Source: Prevotella sp. UBA1378 (GTDB lineage: Bacteria > Bacteroidota > Bacteroidia > Bacteroidales > Bacteroidaceae). Taken from it: a stretch of 11,322 bases of DNA. The notes under the pieces are model-generated. The model searched no databases, was not told the origin of the DNA, and saw only the letters and a list, made by a program, of their open reading frames with translations. Location of the stretch: positions 1 to 11,322 of the forward strand of contig DBRC01000053.1 in the NCBI GenBank assembly GCA_002305505.1. Direction: 5' to 3'. Below, piece by piece: positions 1 to 7,012 of this stretch (positions are counted from its first letter, which is position 1; the number at the start of each line of letters is the position of its first letter). The translations under genes and the position numbers were made by a program.

Positions 1-98
1 ATAAGTCGGTCCGCAGGCGCGACACAGCCAATTACTAACAATTATTTTCTATGCCCCCACGGGCCGGGAGGTGTAAACAAACAATATTCTAATAACAA

Positions 99-2702
99 AT
101 GAGACGAAAATTACTTTTTGCAGCAGCGATGCTTCTTGCCGGCGTGAGCGGCATGCAGGCACAAATCACCGATGGACAGTACTATCTTTACAATGAAGCC
201 AGCAGCAAGTTCTTGAGCAGCGGGAAAGCATGGGGTACGCAGGGCGTGCTGGATAACTTCGGGCTCCCCGTTGAAATCCTGACCACCGAAGGCGTAACCA
301 CCGTCCGCCCCTTAATCTATGCGGCGAACTACCTCAGTGACAATGGCTTTACAGACACCGCAATGGGCGATGTGGCCAAATGGACAGTGGAAACTTCCGG
401 CGAAGGTTATGTGCTGAAGAACAACAATAACGGTATGTACCTGACGGCGGATGAGAACGGGATATTTACGGTTTCGGCGGCCGATGCTTCAAGTGCCTTG
501 GTATGGGCATTGAAGACGAAAGACGAGCGGCAGGCGATTGTTGAATCCCAACTGGATGCCAATATCCTTTCGGCTGCCACGGCTGCCGGTGTTACGGCTT
601 CGACTGTTGCAGACCTGAAAACCGAGCTGGCGAACAACTATGCCGCAAAAGACTTTACGAGCCTGATAAAGAGCCCGACGGCAGGAAGCAAAACCGACTG
701 GGTGTTCACGCCAGGCCGTGAGAACTATCCCAAACCTACCTATAACGTAGGAAGCTACGGCGGTGAATTATACCAGTCGACCGGTACTGTCAGCCAGACC
801 ATCGAGGTTGAGTCTGCCGGTCTTTATAAAGTGTCGCTTAATTCGTTTGTGCGCATGGGCAACAATGCCGATATGGTTACCCTGGGCAACGCCGGCTACG
901 TCATGAGCAATGCCTATGTATCGGTGAACGGCACATATTATTCGATGATTCCCGACTGGTATTCCGACAGGGCAGGCGATGCCAACCCGAATGGTACAGG
1001 GCAAGCCTCGGCCCTTTTCAATGAGGGGAAATATTCCATGGATGTTTATGCCTATGTCGGCGAGTCGAAGCAGCTGACCATCACCTTGAACGTGCCCACC
1101 TATATGGGAATAGGCTGGTGCCTTTTCGGGAACTTCAAGCTGGCTTACTACTCTGACGCTGTATCCGATGCCGATGCCGAGGCACTTATAGCTGAGGCGG
1201 AAGGAATAGTTGGAGGGAAGATGAACGGTGCCATACAGGCCAGTCTAACGGGCTCGCTCGCGGCGTTCAAGGCAAACAGGACTATTGCCAATTACAATGC
1301 ATTGTCAGCGGACGTGGCGGATGCCAATACATCTGTCGCAGCCTATACCGCAGCAGGGAATGCCATCAATAAGGCAAAAGACATTAGGGACAATAACAAT
1401 TTCGCAACCCCGGATGCCGTTACAGCATTCGCAGGGACCATTGCAGATATAGAGACGGCCTATGACAACAATACGCTGGCTGACGCGGACGCTGCGAACG
1501 CAGGGCAGACGCTGGGCGTGGCCATCACGGGGTGGCGTGCCGCGCAGGTCGGTGCAGCATCCTATCTCTCCAGTGCATGGGATAATAACGGGGGAATGGA
1601 CTGGAGCACTTATCACGGCAATACATGGTCGGTGGAAGGCGAGTCCGACGGAACCGGTTTCACTGTTCCTTTCATTGAATATTGGATAGGCGACGGCTCT
1701 ACACTGCCGGCAAAGACCATGACTGCCACGCTCGACGGCTTCACTCCCGGCCATGTCTATTCGGTGAAAGCATGGATACGTTCGCGCCTTACCAATGCGA
1801 AGAAAGACGAAATCCCTGCCGGCGTTTATCTCCAAGTGAACGACGGTGCCAAGGTGCTGGGGCCGAGCACGACGAAGTATGCTATGGGCAGCTCGAATAT
1901 ATACCTCGATTACGTGACGGCTTATGGCACTGTGGGCGAAGACGGTAAGCTGATGGTTAAGGTGATTGTAGAAGAGGGTACCAATGTAAGTTGGGTGGCA
2001 TTCAAGAATGTACAATATAAGCAGGAAGAGGTGACAACCATCGATGAAAATGCCGACTACACCGCTGTGGGCGCCACTGGCGTAACCGTGAAGCTCAACC
2101 GCAGTTTCGTCGCCGATAAGTGGAACACCATCGTACTGCCGTTCTCCCTGTCCGACGAAGAGGCCAAGGCAGCCTTCGGCAACGACGTGAAAGTGGCCGA
2201 GTTTGCCGAGAACAGTGCAGATGCGGGCAATGCCACCGTATCCTTCACCACCGCCGCCACCGCCGCCATCGCGGCCAACACCCCGGTACTGATAAAGACC
2301 TCCACGACCGCTACCGAATTCATCTTTGGGGGCAAGACCATCGAGGCTGCAGCCGAAGCCAAGGTGGCCGGCACAAACTTCAGTCTGGTAGGTTCGTACA
2401 ATGCTTCCGTTATCATCCCCGAGGGCTGTTATTTCATCGCCGACAACCAGCTTTGGAAATCCGAGGGTGCCACCACGCTGAAGGGCATGCGTGCCTACAT
2501 AGCTCCAAACGCAAGCGGTGCTAAGATTGCAAACTTCATCATCGACGGCATAACAGTGACCGCCATCGACGGCGTGAAGTCCGAAGCACCGGATAACGGT
2601 AAAGTATACAATCTGGCCGGCCAAGAGGTGAAACCCTCAAAAGCAGCAAAAGGCCTGTATATCGTGAAAGGGAAAAAACGGATTAACGGATTAACAAATT
2701 AA
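99..2702 (+). CDS. Large exported multidomain protein with Bacteroidales C-terminal tail
   Basis: Predicted 867 aa exported protein of unknown substrate. Residues 1-21 form a signal peptide (MRRK, hydrophobic stretch, cleavage likely after MQA). Residues about 23-150 read as a compact beta-rich domain starting 'DGQYYLYN'. Two stretches (about 200-350 and 488-645) look like beta-sandwich, galactose-binding-like modules, each rich in Trp, Gly and Tyr and ending 'GNFKLAYY' or 'FKNVQYKQ'. Between them lies an Ala/Asp-rich helical spacer (about 357-475). Residues about 663-817 match a module often seen near the C-terminus of Prevotella and Bacteroides surface proteins ('KWNTIVLPFSLS', 'NTPVLIK', 'PEGCYFIADNQLW'). 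The end, 'VYNLAGQEV…GLYIVKGKK', resembles tails of secreted proteins in this order, possibly type IX-related sorting. The final seven residues are encoded by the tandem repeat. The ATG at 99 is the only start giving a full signal peptide; no strong Shine-Dalgarno is seen, as is usual in this phylum. Adhesion or glycan binding is inference. Confidence 0.85.
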   Translation: MRRKLLFAAAMLLAGVSGMQAQITDGQYYLYNEASSKFLSSGKAWGTQGVLDNFGLPVEILTTEGVTTVRPLIYAANYLSDNGFTDTAMGDVAKWTVETSGEGYVLKNNNNGMYLTADENGIFTVSAADASSALVWALKTKDERQAIVESQLDANILSAATAAGVTASTVADLKTELANNYAAKDFTSLIKSPTAGSKTDWVFTPGRENYPKPTYNVGSYGGELYQSTGTVSQTIEVESAGLYKVSLNSFVRMGNNADMVTLGNAGYVMSNAYVSVNGTYYSMIPDWYSDRAGDANPNGTGQASALFNEGKYSMDVYAYVGESKQLTITLNVPTYMGIGWCLFGNFKLAYYSDAVSDADAEALIAEAEGIVGGKMNGAIQASLTGSLAAFKANRTIANYNALSADVADANTSVAAYTAAGNAINKAKDIRDNNNFATPDAVTAFAGTIADIETAYDNNTLADADAANAGQTLGVAITGWRAAQVGAASYLSSAWDNNGGMDWSTYHGNTWSVEGESDGTGFTVPFIEYWIGDGSTLPAKTMTATLDGFTPGHVYSVKAWIRSRLTNAKKDEIPAGVYLQVNDGAKVLGPSTTKYAMGSSNIYLDYVTAYGTVGEDGKLMVKVIVEEGTNVSWVAFKNVQYKQEEVTTIDENADYTAVGATGVTVKLNRSFVADKWNTIVLPFSLSDEEAKAAFGNDVKVAEFAENSADAGNATVSFTTAATAAIAANTPVLIKTSTTATEFIFGGKTIEAAAEAKVAGTNFSLVGSYNASVIIPEGCYFIADNQLWKSEGATTLKGMRAYIAPNASGAKIANFIIDGITVTAIDGVKSEAPDNGKVYNLAGQEVKPSKAAKGLYIVKGKKRINGLTN

Positions 2703-2770
2703 CGGATTAACAAATTAACGGATTAACAAATTAACAGGATTAACGGATTAACAGGTTAACGGATTAACAG
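2679..2770. repeat. 8-bp tandem repeat (CRRATTAA) overlapping a stop codon
   Basis: Eleven consecutive units fit the pattern C-(GG/AA/AG)-(A/G)TTAA, mostly CGGATTAA alternating with CAAATTAA, plus a partial CAG. Ten units are 8 bp and one (2735-2743) is 9 bp. The first two units are translated in frame as the end of the 867-residue protein, and the TAA at 2700-2702 in the third unit is its stop. Because 8 is not a multiple of 3, the TAA in each unit falls in a different frame, so translation entering in any frame should stop within three units. Copy-number change would therefore barely alter the protein. Confidence 0.9.
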
Positions 2771-2798
2771 ATACGCTTAAAAAAATATGTTTTTTGTC

Positions 2799-2826
2799 TT
2801 TCTGTCAACCCCAGTTTTTCTGTCAA
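2799..2826. repeat. Direct repeat TTTCTGTCAA x2 before the small peptide gene
   Basis: The ten bases TTTCTGTCAA occur at 2799-2808 and again at 2817-2826, an 18-bp offset, in the probable 5' leader of the 63-aa gene. An imperfect -7-like box (TATGTTTT, 2786-2793) lies just upstream, inside an A-run/T-run stretch. The repeat could be a binding site or a short duplication; there is no direct evidence for either. Confidence 0.5.
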
Positions 2827-2840
2827 AAAAATAAGGAGAT

Positions 2841-3032
2841 ATGAAGAAAATGAAATATATGGCTCCTGCCATCGAAACCGTGAGTGTGAACATTGAATCG
2901 TTGATGGCTGCCGCCTCCATCACCTCCATAGACGGTGATACCGGCATCGGCATCGGCTCGGGTACAACCCCCGCTACAGGGCAAAGTACTTGGGAGGGCG
3001 ATGACATCTGGGGCAGTTTCGACGAGGAATAA
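2841..3032 (+). CDS. Small Bacteroidales peptide, acidic/Trp tail (63 aa)
   Basis: A 63-residue protein without a signal peptide. Its start (MKKMKYMAPAIETVSVNIE) fits a pattern I know from many short, uncharacterised Bacteroidales proteins: a basic start, Tyr-x-x-Pro, alternating Glu and Val, then Leu-Met/Leu-Ala before a variable Gly/Ser/Asp-rich section. The C-terminus is acidic and aromatic (STWEGDDIWGSFDEE), also typical of that group. A good ribosome-binding site, AAGGAG at 2833-2838, lies only 2 nt before the ATG at 2841 and 11 nt before the in-frame ATG at 2850, so the start could be either. The gene lies 138 bp after the exported protein on the same strand and is followed by a strong hairpin, so it may be the last gene of that transcript. 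Function unknown; a precursor-peptide role is possible but no modifying enzyme is visible nearby. Confidence 0.7.
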   Translation: MKKMKYMAPAIETVSVNIESLMAAASITSIDGDTGIGIGSGTTPATGQSTWEGDDIWGSFDEE

Positions 3033-3083
3033 GTGCCTGTATCGGAAACCGGCCGTCGTGACGGGCGGCCACATGCAATCAGT

Positions 3084-3128
3084 AGAGCCGCTGCCCAGCA
3101 AGAGGGCAGCGGCTCTTCCTGTTTCCTT
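3084..3128 (+). terminator. Strong hairpin, probable intrinsic terminator
   Basis: A perfect 13-bp GC-rich stem, AGAGCCGCTGCCC (3084-3096) with its complement (3104-3116), encloses a 7-nt loop. It begins 52 bp after the small peptide's stop. The following bases (TCCTGTTTCCTTCC) are pyrimidine-rich but not a clean U-tract, so efficiency is uncertain. A weaker imperfect stem (GGCCG…CGGCC, 3051-3070) precedes it. It sits between converging genes and could also block read-through from the minus strand, although the T-tract is lacking in that direction. Confidence 0.75.
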
Positions 3129-3277
3129 CCCGTCCTCTCCCGGGGCTGTCGCCGCGAAAGAGGACATTGGTAATGCTGTTACCACATTCTGGTAATCCCA
3201 CGCTTCGTCAATCTTCTTAACCTACTTGGAGTTCCGGCTTGTAGTCGATGGTTTTCTATTTTCAGCCTGCACTTGAT

Positions 3278-4426
3278 CTATATGCCATACGTCAAACCTG
3301 TAAACTCCAGTTCGTAGTCAACAACCTTCTCTGCAAGTTCGAAATAAAGATCGCCGGCAAGAATGGGCGTAGCTGCTGACAATGCGTAATCGGCCTGCTG
3401 GGTAAGGGCATATAGCTGCTCCTGCAGATCCTGTTTTTGCCGTAGGAGAGGCAGGAGTTTTGACCGGCAGTCGTCCATGCAACCGGTCACATGGTTGCGC
3501 CACATAGGGATGTACTGACCGTAGAAATCGCACCAAGTCTTAAAAAGAGACTCATGGGCAGCCTTGAAACGTACATAGGCAACCTTTGTTTTGTCTGCAT
3601 CAACCGGCTTTTCCTCTAAAGCACCATCTTGTACAGCAGCTTGCATCTGAGCCTCGAAGTCGGCAATACGGGCTTTGTAGCTTCTTTCATAAAGCGCATA
3701 GCCTGCCTGACGTGTCTGGTTTTCCTTGTTCCGGAAATCATCGGTCACCGCTTTAATTCGCGCTTCCAAAGCCTGAAGTTTTGTAATCAGCAGGTATTCC
3801 TGCTTGTTCTTTGAACGCTTGCCCTTGTCTGCGGCCATCTTTTCAGAGATGGACACTCCCAGTCCGGATTCCTGCATAAAATCCTTGCGCTGTTCTTCTG
3901 TCATATTGGACATCGCCTTGATGTCCTTTTCCGTAAGCCCACCCGTCTGAGCAGCCAGAACCTTGCCGGCCAACGCCTTCGTTTCTGCTTCACTTAGATT
4001 GCCACTCTGCAATTTTGCCAAGTCTGCCTGATTGAGTCCCAGAGCACCTATGCGGTCCTTCATGGTGGACATCGCCATGCTTTTTACTTCCGACTCACTC
4101 ATTTCGCTCACCTGCCGGGCCGTCTTATTTGTACCTCCAACCTTTGCATCCATCACATTCTGGCGAAGTCCCGGCGTCATGAATTTCTGTTTTGCGTCTT
4201 CAATCTTGCGACGGGCAGAGCGCCAAGCTTCGATAAAATCAGCACTCGGATTTGCATCAGGGGCAGTTGTGCGATAGGGGTTATGGTGTTCCCGGAATTC
4301 CTGAAACAATGCTGCTGCCGAAGGCAAATCGGGTGTAGCCTCCATAATGGCTTCAGGTGTCATCTGACTGTGGGCAGGAATGCAAAACAGCATCAACGCT
4401 GCCACGATAATAAATAACCTGTTCAT
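3278..4426 (-). CDS. Exported helical protein of unknown function (382 aa)
   Basis: Not recognised as a known family. The start (MNRLFIIVAALMLFCIPAHSQ) is a clear Sec signal peptide with likely cleavage after AHS, so the product should act in the periplasm or outer envelope. The rest is charged and mainly helical. Residues about 60-200 contain Met/Ala/Glu/Lys-rich helices, and about 205-290 are strongly coiled-coil-like (LQALEARIKAVTDDF and following). A 'YVRFKAAHESLFKTWCDFYGQYIPMW' type segment follows, with Cys residues in 'TWCDFY' and 'GCMDDCRSKL'. The chain ends 'DYELEFTGLTYGI'. The ATG at 4426 is 14 nt from the end of the alternative reading frame of the preceding small lipoprotein, suggesting co-transcription and possibly a joint envelope role (inference). 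Confidence 0.8.
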   Translation of the reverse strand: MNRLFIIVAALMLFCIPAHSQMTPEAIMEATPDLPSAAALFQEFREHHNPYRTTAPDANPSADFIEAWRSARRKIEDAKQKFMTPGLRQNVMDAKVGGTNKTARQVSEMSESEVKSMAMSTMKDRIGALGLNQADLAKLQSGNLSEAETKALAGKVLAAQTGGLTEKDIKAMSNMTEEQRKDFMQESGLGVSISEKMAADKGKRSKNKQEYLLITKLQALEARIKAVTDDFRNKENQTRQAGYALYERSYKARIADFEAQMQAAVQDGALEEKPVDADKTKVAYVRFKAAHESLFKTWCDFYGQYIPMWRNHVTGCMDDCRSKLLPLLRQKQDLQEQLYALTQQADYALSAATPILAGDLYFELAEKVVDYELEFTGLTYGI

Positions 4427-4440
4427 AATGATTGACGTTT

Positions 4441-4642
4441 TTAATTACCTAACTTCTTTTTGATTGCTTTCTGCACATCCTCATCATCGAGTGCTCATCT
4501 TCTCGATGTCCTTTGAAATCTCTTGGGCGGTTTCTGACACTTGCTCTTTCGTTGTGTCCGAGGTTTTCTTGTTTCCGCCTCCGCAAGCCGTCACTATCGC
4601 GAGGCCTACCATGCACATCAATGCTAAAATCGTTTTTCTCAT
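4441..4642 (-). pseudogene. Small lipoprotein gene with apparent 3' frameshift
   Basis: From the ATG at 4642 the minus strand encodes a 52-residue lipoprotein ending at TGA 4484-4486. It has a basic start (MRKT), a hydrophobic core and the lipobox VTAC with lipidated Cys at residue 20, followed by a Gly/Asn/Lys linker and a charged helix (EQVSETAQEISKDIEKMS). Directly at the end, the +1 frame (4491 down to TAA 4441-4443) continues with coding-like sequence, LDDEDVQKAIKKKLGN, and ends 14 nt before the next ATG. The join at about 4492 would give a 66-residue protein. The pattern suggests a one-base indel that shortened the helix, or less likely a programmed +1 shift at the CGA-TGA pair (4489-4484). 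The short 52-aa form may still work, because the lipid anchor is intact. The exact frameshift site is inference. Confidence 0.6.
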
Positions 4643-4748
4643 TGTTACTTGATGTTTGATATGTTATTTGACAACTGTTTCTTGATAAATTGACTTCGCC
4701 CATTTGTCTTCACGCTTCGGCATAACTCGAGCAAGCTTGGCTCTGCGC

Positions 4749-6020
4749 TCAGCGTTTGACAAATTCAACTCTGCGGTTCTTGGCGCGTCCCTCTTCCGTC
4801 TTATTGTCGGCCACAGGCTCATGCGAACCCTTGCCTACGGCTTTCAGGTTGAAATCGTCCACACCCATACTGGCCAGTGCCTTGACGATGGCTTCAGCAC
4901 GCTGCTGCGAGAGCGGGTCGTTGATTTTGTCGGAGCCTTGGTTGTCGGTGTGACCCTGCACCTCGAAGCGAACGCTTGGGTTCTTCTTCATGTAGTCGGC
5001 CACCTTTTGTATCTCTGCCATCGACCCAGGTTTGAGCGTAGCCTTGCCGGTGTCGAAGAGAATGTTGTTGGTGACAAACTTGCCCGTCTCGGCCATCGCC
5101 TTGTCGATGTCGCCGGCGTTGCGGCCGTAGAGAGCTACCGCCCCTTGTCCGATGCGCACATTGCTGATGCACGAATAGGGATAGCCCTCGCTGTCGGTAC
5201 TCTCGTATTCCATATACTTCGGAGCAAGCATGTTCGGCACGTTGCACAGGCGTTCGCCATTGACATACAGTTTGAAGGCTCGCTGGTTGAAGGAGAGGGC
5301 AAAATGGTTCCAGCCCGATTTCAACTTTCCATCCATGTTCTGCTCCCCTTCGGTACTGCCCTGCCCCGGCTTCTGACAGTTCCAAAACACGCGAGCAGCC
5401 CTGTCATTCGGCCGGTACCAGATGGCTATCCATGCACACTGGTCGTTGTGCGTATTGATACCTTCTTCCTTGTTCATCAGTCGGAATTCGTGGTTCATGC
5501 CTTCGCCCTTGTTGGCAATATAGACTTCCCATTCGATGGTGAATTCTTCGGGCAGGTAGTTGTACTGGTTCTTCTTCATCAAGGGGAAGAGGGTGCCGTT
5601 CTGCGTGAACTTGGCCACCTTGCGGTCGCCTATCTGGGCAACTTCTACAGAACCGCCGTCCAAGTCCCATTTGCTCGGGAACTCGCCGAGTTGCTCACCT
5701 GCGAAATTATCCTCGAAGAGCACCACGGCACCCTGCACGAAGTCACTCTTGCTTTGTGCCACGGATGCGTCTTCCGTCACCGTTCCGTCCTTCTTTCCAC
5801 GCTTGCCTTTATCCTTTCCCTTCACGGCATCGTTCACGGTGTTGTCCACTTCGTTTTCTGCACCGTCAGTCACTTTGTCGATGGTGCGGTCAACCTTCTG
5901 TTCCACCTTGTCTTTTACCTTCTGCTTCACCTTGTTGAGCAGTCCTCCCAACTGCGCATTCGCGTTCGCACCCCATGCCAGCATCAGTGCCAGCGCAATG
6001 GTTGTCTTTGTTGTCTTCAT
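4749..6020 (-). CDS. Exported OmpA-family protein with concanavalin-like domain
   Basis: A 423-residue protein. Residues 1-22 are a signal peptide (MKTTKTTIALALMLAWGANANA, cleaved before QLGG). Residues about 25-80 are a highly charged Lys/Asp/Val heptad-like stretch. About 95-290 form a beta-rich region resembling LamG/concanavalin-like lectin folds ('EFTIEWEVYIA', 'WNHFALSFNQRAFKLYVNGERL'). The C-terminal third (about 318-423) is a peptidoglycan-binding OmpA domain, with ILFDTGKATLKP, the VQGHTDN motif, the DPLSQQRA motif whose Arg contacts diaminopimelate in this family, and a final NRRVEF. No beta-barrel is present, so it is probably a periplasmic or outer-membrane-associated wall-tethering protein. 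A purine-rich AAGGGGAGG (6032-6040) precedes the ATG by 11 nt. It lies upstream of the small lipoprotein on the same strand. The ligand of the lectin-like part is unknown. Confidence 0.88.
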   Translation of the reverse strand: MKTTKTTIALALMLAWGANANAQLGGLLNKVKQKVKDKVEQKVDRTIDKVTDGAENEVDNTVNDAVKGKDKGKRGKKDGTVTEDASVAQSKSDFVQGAVVLFEDNFAGEQLGEFPSKWDLDGGSVEVAQIGDRKVAKFTQNGTLFPLMKKNQYNYLPEEFTIEWEVYIANKGEGMNHEFRLMNKEEGINTHNDQCAWIAIWYRPNDRAARVFWNCQKPGQGSTEGEQNMDGKLKSGWNHFALSFNQRAFKLYVNGERLCNVPNMLAPKYMEYESTDSEGYPYSCISNVRIGQGAVALYGRNAGDIDKAMAETGKFVTNNILFDTGKATLKPGSMAEIQKVADYMKKNPSVRFEVQGHTDNQGSDKINDPLSQQRAEAIVKALASMGVDDFNLKAVGKGSHEPVADNKTEEGRAKNRRVEFVKR

Positions 6021-6117
6021 AAATTCTTGTGCCTCCCCTTGACCCTCTCGTGAGGGAACGCCTTATAGGAGGCCGGGGCGTTTGGTGTTGTAAAATGTCG
6101 GTTCGATGTACAATAGA

Positions 6118-6549
6118 TTAAAGTCCTCCATCGTCGCCACCTCCGCCATCTCCGTTTTGTGAGCCACTGCCTCCGCCCTGTTGCTTGCGATGCTTGGGAT
6201 TACCCACTACCAGCTCGACGCTCGCACCCATCAGAAGGGCGTCGCGCACGATGGCGCCGAGGGAGATGAGGGCGTTGGACACATCGCCGGCGGAGAGCGA
6301 GGCCTCGCGTACGATGCGGTCAACAACCATCTTGTTGGTCAGTTTCTGCACGCTTTTGGGCTGTGCGTACCATACATTCTCAAGTGGGGGATTCTCGGGA
6401 TGTGGGTTGCCCTCGGTGTTCAGTCCACGCCGCTCGAACTCGATGTCGATCATCTGGCGAACGGTGTCGAGCAGTTGCATGCGGTCGTCAAGGAAGCCTA
6501 AGTCTTCCTTGTTATGCTGCTTGGGGTTGCTGTCGTTCTTCCGCTTCAT
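6118..6549 (-). CDS. HU-like DNA-binding protein with Gly/Asp-rich tail
   Basis: From the ATG at 6549 this is a 143-residue protein. Its middle, from 'VWYAQPKS' to 'ASVELVVGNPK', matches the layout of the Bacteroidetes HU-like (HU-HIG) domain: a Tyr-Ala-x-Pro start, an 'LSAGDVSNALISLGAIVRDALLMGASVEL' helix-turn-helix pair, and a beta strand. The tail is low-complexity Gly/Asp/Gln (GGGSGSQNGDGGGGDDGGL), commonly seen in such proteins. The N-terminal 50 residues are charged and helical ('FLDDRMQLLDTVRQMIDIEFERRG'). The frame stays open to a GTG at 6624, but a TAATTTTG promoter-like box at 6629-6636 would start transcription at about that codon, so I prefer the ATG at 6549 (MKRKNDSNPK). Likely a nucleoid or local DNA-binding factor. 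It is followed by the OmpA-family gene after a 97-bp gap; a functional link is unproven. Confidence 0.75.
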   Translation of the reverse strand: MKRKNDSNPKQHNKEDLGFLDDRMQLLDTVRQMIDIEFERRGLNTEGNPHPENPPLENVWYAQPKSVQKLTNKMVVDRIVREASLSAGDVSNALISLGAIVRDALLMGASVELVVGNPKHRKQQGGGSGSQNGDGGGGDDGGL

Positions 6550-6628
6550 ACTTTTTATGATTTGAACAGTTGCCGGAATATTTCCATTTGTTGGAGAATG
6601 AGTTTCGTCTCTGCTGCTTGTCACAGTG

Positions 6629-6636
6629 CAAAATTA
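6629..6636 (-). promoter_or_regulatory. Promoter-like -7 box for the HU-like gene
   Basis: The minus strand reads TAATTTTG, a full match to the Bacteroidetes -7 consensus TAnnTTTG. No convincing -33 TTTG lies 19-21 bp upstream, so this is only suggestive. If used, transcription would begin near 6620-6624, leaving a leader of about 70 nt before the ATG at 6549. Confidence 0.4.
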
Positions 6637-6679
6637 AGGGTGAAGGGAGCGAACAGACCTTGCAAATCCTGCCAAAATT

Positions 6680-6733
6680 CTTGCATCATCGGACATTCTG
6701 CATTTTTCCAATCTTGCACCATCGGACATTTTG
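6680..6733. repeat. 33-bp-spaced direct repeat around ATCGGACATT
   Basis: CTTGCATCATCGGACATTCTG (6680-6700) recurs as CTTGCACCATCGGACATTTTG (6713-6733), with 19 of 21 positions identical. The offset of 33 bp is close to three helical turns, compatible with a pair of binding sites on one DNA face. It is also eleven codons, so the minus-strand frame would read a doubled 'MSD-x-AR' peptide. Each copy has weak complementary ends (TGCA/TGCA; GCAC/GTGC). It may be an operator, a degenerate interspersed repeat or a short duplication. Confidence 0.65.
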
Positions 6734-6943
6734 TGCTTGTAACAGATTGTATACAAACGAGTTGCACTGACATATTTGCCAATATTGACAATTGGGGGAT
6801 TTTGAGGAGAAAAGAGGTTGGCAGGGTGTTTATTCATAAGATTCTGACCACTGTGAAAAGCAGAAATGGAGCTTTCGCTACCTGTTCTGTCTGAAGTTGT
6901 CTCCGTTTCGGTTTTGATTTTATCCGAATTCTTTTCATTTTTG

Positions 6944-6974
6944 ATTGTGGTTTCAGAATAAAACCGTAACTTTG
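6944..6974 (+). promoter_or_regulatory. Bacteroidetes-type promoter for the ATPase gene
   Basis: TAACTTTG (6967-6974) matches the -7 consensus TAnnTTTG in full. ATTG (6944-6947), a one-mismatch -33 element, sits exactly 19 bp upstream. Transcription should start near 6980, leaving a leader of about 30 nt before the ATG at 7013. Confidence 0.6.
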
Positions 6975-7012
6975 CACGTAAATCATTTCTAAACGGCAAT
7001 CATAATATACAG

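Larger units (their letters stand above)
6550..7012. other. 463-bp divergent intergenic region
   Basis: This gap separates the minus-strand HU-like gene from the plus-strand ATPase gene. It holds a -7 box for each direction (6629-6636 minus, 6967-6974 plus) and a 33-bp-spaced direct repeat (6680-6733). It also has a short palindrome, ATATT-TGCC-AATAT, near 6773-6786. The stretch from about 6790 to 6940 shows nothing I recognise. A 121-codon minus-strand frame crosses the region but has no family resemblance and overlaps the ATPase promoter, so I do not call it a gene. Confidence 0.6.

Noticed and set aside
1305..2624. 439-codon minus-strand open frame inside the exported protein gene
   Set aside because: Cys/Gly/His-rich composition with no motifs, opposite a gene with a signal peptide and known tail.
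2679..2770. CRISPR array
   Set aside because: The units are 8 bp with no spacers, so this is a simple tandem repeat.
4449..4703. 84-codon minus-strand frame over the small lipoprotein
   Set aside because: A different frame in the same region gives a clean lipoprotein signal and lipobox; this one has no such features.
4704..6053. 449-codon plus-strand open frame opposite the OmpA-family gene
   Set aside because: It lies antisense to a gene with clear OmpA motifs; its translation is rich in His, Leu and Val with no recognisable domain and is a shadow of biased codon use.
6747..6778. Second plus-strand promoter candidate (TTG, 21 bp, CATATTTG)
   Set aside because: The -7 box has one mismatch in the key TA pair and no gene or RNA follows closely; the better match is at 6944-6974.
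6634..6999. 121-codon minus-strand frame across the divergent intergenic region
   Set aside because: It overlaps the ATPase promoter and its only pattern, a doubled MSD-x-AR, comes from the DNA direct repeat.
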